A DNA stretch of 64,000 nucleotides from a bacterium UBP15_UBA6099 (GTDB taxonomy: Bacteria; UBP15; UBA6099). A program made the translations under genes and the position numbers. Under the pieces are notes generated by a model, which searched no databases, had not been told where the DNA came from, and saw nothing but the letters and a program-made list of their open reading frames with translations. Below are positions 62,392 to 64,000 of this stretch, piece by piece (the stretch's first letter is position 1; each line of letters opens with the position of its first letter). The DNA lies in contig DIWT01000004.1 of the NCBI GenBank assembly GCA_002435745.1, positions 37,027 to 101,026 of the forward strand. Direction: 5' to 3'.

Positions 62392-63473
62392 TTTCTTATG
62401 CGGGACACTAGGATGATTCCCACCGCGAGGTAAATAAAGTTCAGAGACCACGCGGCGACCACCGGGGGCAGCACGCCCTTCTTGCCCAGCATCGTGCTCA
62501 CAATCGTTCCCACCCAGTACAGCAGCACCAGAGCCGCCGTCACAGCCACCCCGGCCATCATCCCGCTCCGTCCCGCCCTGATGCTCAGCGGAGCGCCCAC
62601 CAGAACTAGGATGAAACTCGCCGCCGGAACCGCCGTCTTGAAGTGCAGGTCCGTCTCGAACTGCCTCGTGTCTATCCCGCTATCCTTATACAGCGCTATC
62701 TTGTCCTTCAACTCGGATATGCTCATCTCCTGCGGCGATCTCTGCTCCCCGAATATCTCCTCCATCTCCCTCTCAATATTCAATGAAAGCTCTTCGAAGT
62801 CTATCTGGTACTCCAAGTGTCCGGCGGAGTCGTAGTTGTGTATCGAGCCGTCGAACAGCTTCATGTCCTTCTTCGTCCATTTGCCGACCGGAGCGGTTAT
62901 CGCCCTCGGATGCGGCCCGTCTCCCGTCTCGTAAACCGTCACCCCTTCCAGCGTTCCCGCCGCCGGGTCTATTTTGTTGATTATGAAATGTTTGTTCCCC
63001 TTGCCCTTGAAGAAAACGTTCTCCATCGGCTTGCCCGACACATCGCTGACGAGGAACTCCCGCCATAGCGATATGCTGTGGTTGTTGGACCATGGGACGA
63101 GTTTCTGCAACATCAGGAACCCCGCGCCGCTCACAAGCGCTCCCATCAGCAGAAGCGGCGCCATCAGCCTGAAAACGCTTATCCCGCTTGTCCTCATCAC
63201 GTCTATCTCGCTGTCCTTAGACATGCGGCTCATCCCCAGCAGCGTCGCGAAAAGAGTCGCCATCGGAAACGCCAGAACCGCGAACGCGGGCAACTGATAG
63301 AAAAGTATCCTTATGAATATCTTGAAGGGAACCTGTTTCTCGATGACGAAGTCCATCATCTCGAAAAGCACCGTGTTCACCATTAGAAAAAGGATGATCA
63401 GAGACACGCCGAAGGTGAAGAATGTGAAGAATTCGGACATCAGGTAACGGTCGACAGTTTTAAATAATCTCAT
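62388..63473 (-). CDS. LptF/LptG-family LPS export permease
   Basis: 361 residues. The start MRLFKTVDRYLMSEFFTFFTFGVSLIILFLM is typical of YjgP/YjgQ proteins. Residues about 30-130 form three membrane segments, then a periplasmic jellyroll-like part, then three more segments near the C-terminus (VAVTAALVLLYWVGTIVSTML, FIYLAVGIILVSRIRK). With an LptB ATPase it lifts LPS from the inner membrane. LptF and LptG are hard to tell apart, so no letter is given. The second permease gene is not in the window. Confidence 0.9.
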   Translation of the reverse strand: MRLFKTVDRYLMSEFFTFFTFGVSLIILFLMVNTVLFEMMDFVIEKQVPFKIFIRILFYQLPAFAVLAFPMATLFATLLGMSRMSKDSEIDVMRTSGISVFRLMAPLLLMGALVSGAGFLMLQKLVPWSNNHSISLWREFLVSDVSGKPMENVFFKGKGNKHFIINKIDPAAGTLEGVTVYETGDGPHPRAITAPVGKWTKKDMKLFDGSIHNYDSAGHLEYQIDFEELSLNIEREMEEIFGEQRSPQEMSISELKDKIALYKDSGIDTRQFETDLHFKTAVPAASFILVLVGAPLSIRAGRSGMMAGVAVTAALVLLYWVGTIVSTMLGKKGVLPPVVAAWSLNFIYLAVGIILVSRIRK

Positions 63474-63542
63474 TGCGGCAATTGACTTTTCTCGAAAAGA
63501 AACTAACCTTTTTAACGTGCGGCGCGCTCGGCGCGCCCGTTC

Positions 63543-63628
63543 GCCGAAGTGGCGGAATTGGCAGACGCGCTAGATTCAGGTTCTAGTGTCCAATTGCGGA
63601 CGTAGGGGTTCAAGTCCCCTCTTCGGCA
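63543..63628 (+). tRNA. tRNA-Leu (anticodon CAG)
   Basis: Acceptor stem GCCGAAG pairs with CTTCGGC, followed by discriminator A; the CCA end is not encoded. The anticodon stem CTAGA/TCTAG encloses TTCAGGT with anticodon CAG. A long variable arm (TGTCCAATTGCGGACG) and the T loop GGTTCAAGTCC are as in class II tRNA-Leu. Confidence 0.95.
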
Positions 63629-63630
63629 CT

Positions 63631-63660
63631 AACCGCGGGAAAACCTCCCGCGGTTTTTTA
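63631..63660 (+). terminator. Rho-independent terminator of tRNA-Leu
   Basis: Perfect 10-bp stem AACCGCGGGA/TCCCGCGGTT with loop AAACC, then TTTTATTTT. It begins 3 bp after the tRNA. Confidence 0.9.
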
Positions 63661-64000
63661 TTTTCCCCCATCGTCCGCGCCTCGCCGCCGCCAACTCACA
63701 TTTTCAGTTTAATTCCCTGAAAAATCAATATAAACAGAGCGTTAGTGTTGTTAAGGGAAAACTTTTGAAAAAGTTTTCCCTTAAAATCCCTTTCAAAATC
63801 TTTCATGCCAGCGCCGAAGTCGGAGCTTCGCCACCGCCTTCGGCGCGTATCGTGAGAAAAGATGTTAGGAAAGGGTTTTCAGTGGAATCTGTTTATAAAT
63901 GATTTTATAAGGAGCGTCGGGATGGAAGCGCGTCAGCGATTCGCTCCCGAAGACCATTGAAATGTTTTGAAGAGATTCAACCCGGATTCGCCAATAGAAA
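63661..64000. other. Non-coding tail after tRNA-Leu
   Basis: 340 bp with no gene. It holds the 34-bp palindrome and a further inverted pair GCGCCGAAG (63811-63819) and CTTCGGCGC (63838-63846). The last 130 bp are AT-rich with TTATAAATGATTTTATAA (63894-63911). A gene start may lie beyond the right edge. Confidence 0.45.
63751..63784. repeat. Perfect 34-bp palindrome
   Basis: Arms TTAAGGGAAAACTTTT and AAAAGTTTTCCCTTAA (16 bp each) with a central GA. It is followed by AT-rich sequence. It may be a bidirectional terminator or an interspersed palindromic repeat. Confidence 0.7.

Noticed and set aside
63811..63846. Inverted GCGCCGAAG/CTTCGGCGC resembling the tRNA-Leu acceptor stem
   Set aside because: Only about seven bases match the tRNA on each side and no other tRNA part is present, so a tRNA fragment is not supported.

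Overview
The window comes from a high-GC bacterium with two membranes. LptD and an LptF/G permease show lipopolysaccharide export, and there are O-antigen, Sec (SecD/SecF) and peptidoglycan (MurC-like ligase) genes. A glycyl radical enzyme points to an anaerobic or oxygen-avoiding life. GTG and TTG starts are common. I cannot fix the phylum; a PVC-type or candidate-phylum diderm is a guess only.

Layout. 1-3478 (minus): the end of a restriction-modification-like defence operon, visibly more AT-rich than its surroundings. It holds two DNA methyltransferase genes, a Bro-N protein and a T5orf172/GIY-YIG-helicase gene cut by the window edge, all overlapping. 3660-8792 (minus): a membrane protein with a degenerate spermidine-synthase fold, a GT87-type glycosyltransferase and a Mur ligase. 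8942-11493 (plus): a STAS protein, a radical SAM protein, RimI and a thioredoxin whose C-terminus is a foreign-looking zinc-ribbon/glycine-rich tail, followed by a RelE/ParE-type toxin-antitoxin pair (minus). 12244-19733 (minus): a RelA/SpoT homologue with a ruined hydrolase site, Apt, RecJ, SecF and SecD.

19923-29979 (minus): a metabolic cluster of a glycyl radical enzyme, two recently duplicated FGGY kinases, an alkyl-DHAP-synthase-like FAD enzyme, a GlpD-like FAD enzyme and a FadR-type regulator with a perfect 9-bp inverted repeat just upstream. It is followed upstream by a secreted unknown protein and a phosphodiesterase. 32666-33235 (minus) is a lipoprotein with a cysteine-less rhodanese domain.

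33652-41616 (plus): PfkB kinase and adenosylhomocysteinase (SAH and adenosine disposal), then a surface polysaccharide group: a BY-type tyrosine autokinase, a ParB-family protein, an O-antigen ligase/polymerase and a GT4 glycosyltransferase. 41906-46043 holds a methyltransferase and three proteins of unknown role (a coiled-coil membrane protein, a small protein and a probable beta-barrel). 46147-49023 (minus) is a single-chain MmeI-like type IIL restriction-modification enzyme. 49167-59350 has a B12-binding radical SAM protein, a GT39-type membrane glycosyltransferase, a tandem pair of membrane-anchored beta-propeller proteins, and a CrtISO-like oxidoreductase paired with a flavin/2Fe-2S reductase. 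59405-63473 (minus) is an LPS export operon (LptF/G, LptD, small lipoprotein). The window ends with tRNA-Leu(CAG), a strong terminator, and non-coding sequence holding a perfect 34-bp palindrome.

Most notable: the thioredoxin chimera, the BY-kinase/ParB pairing, the glycyl radical cluster without a nearby activase, the split-methyltransferase defence operon, the hydrolase-dead Rel, and the unexplained secreted cluster at 43-46 kb.
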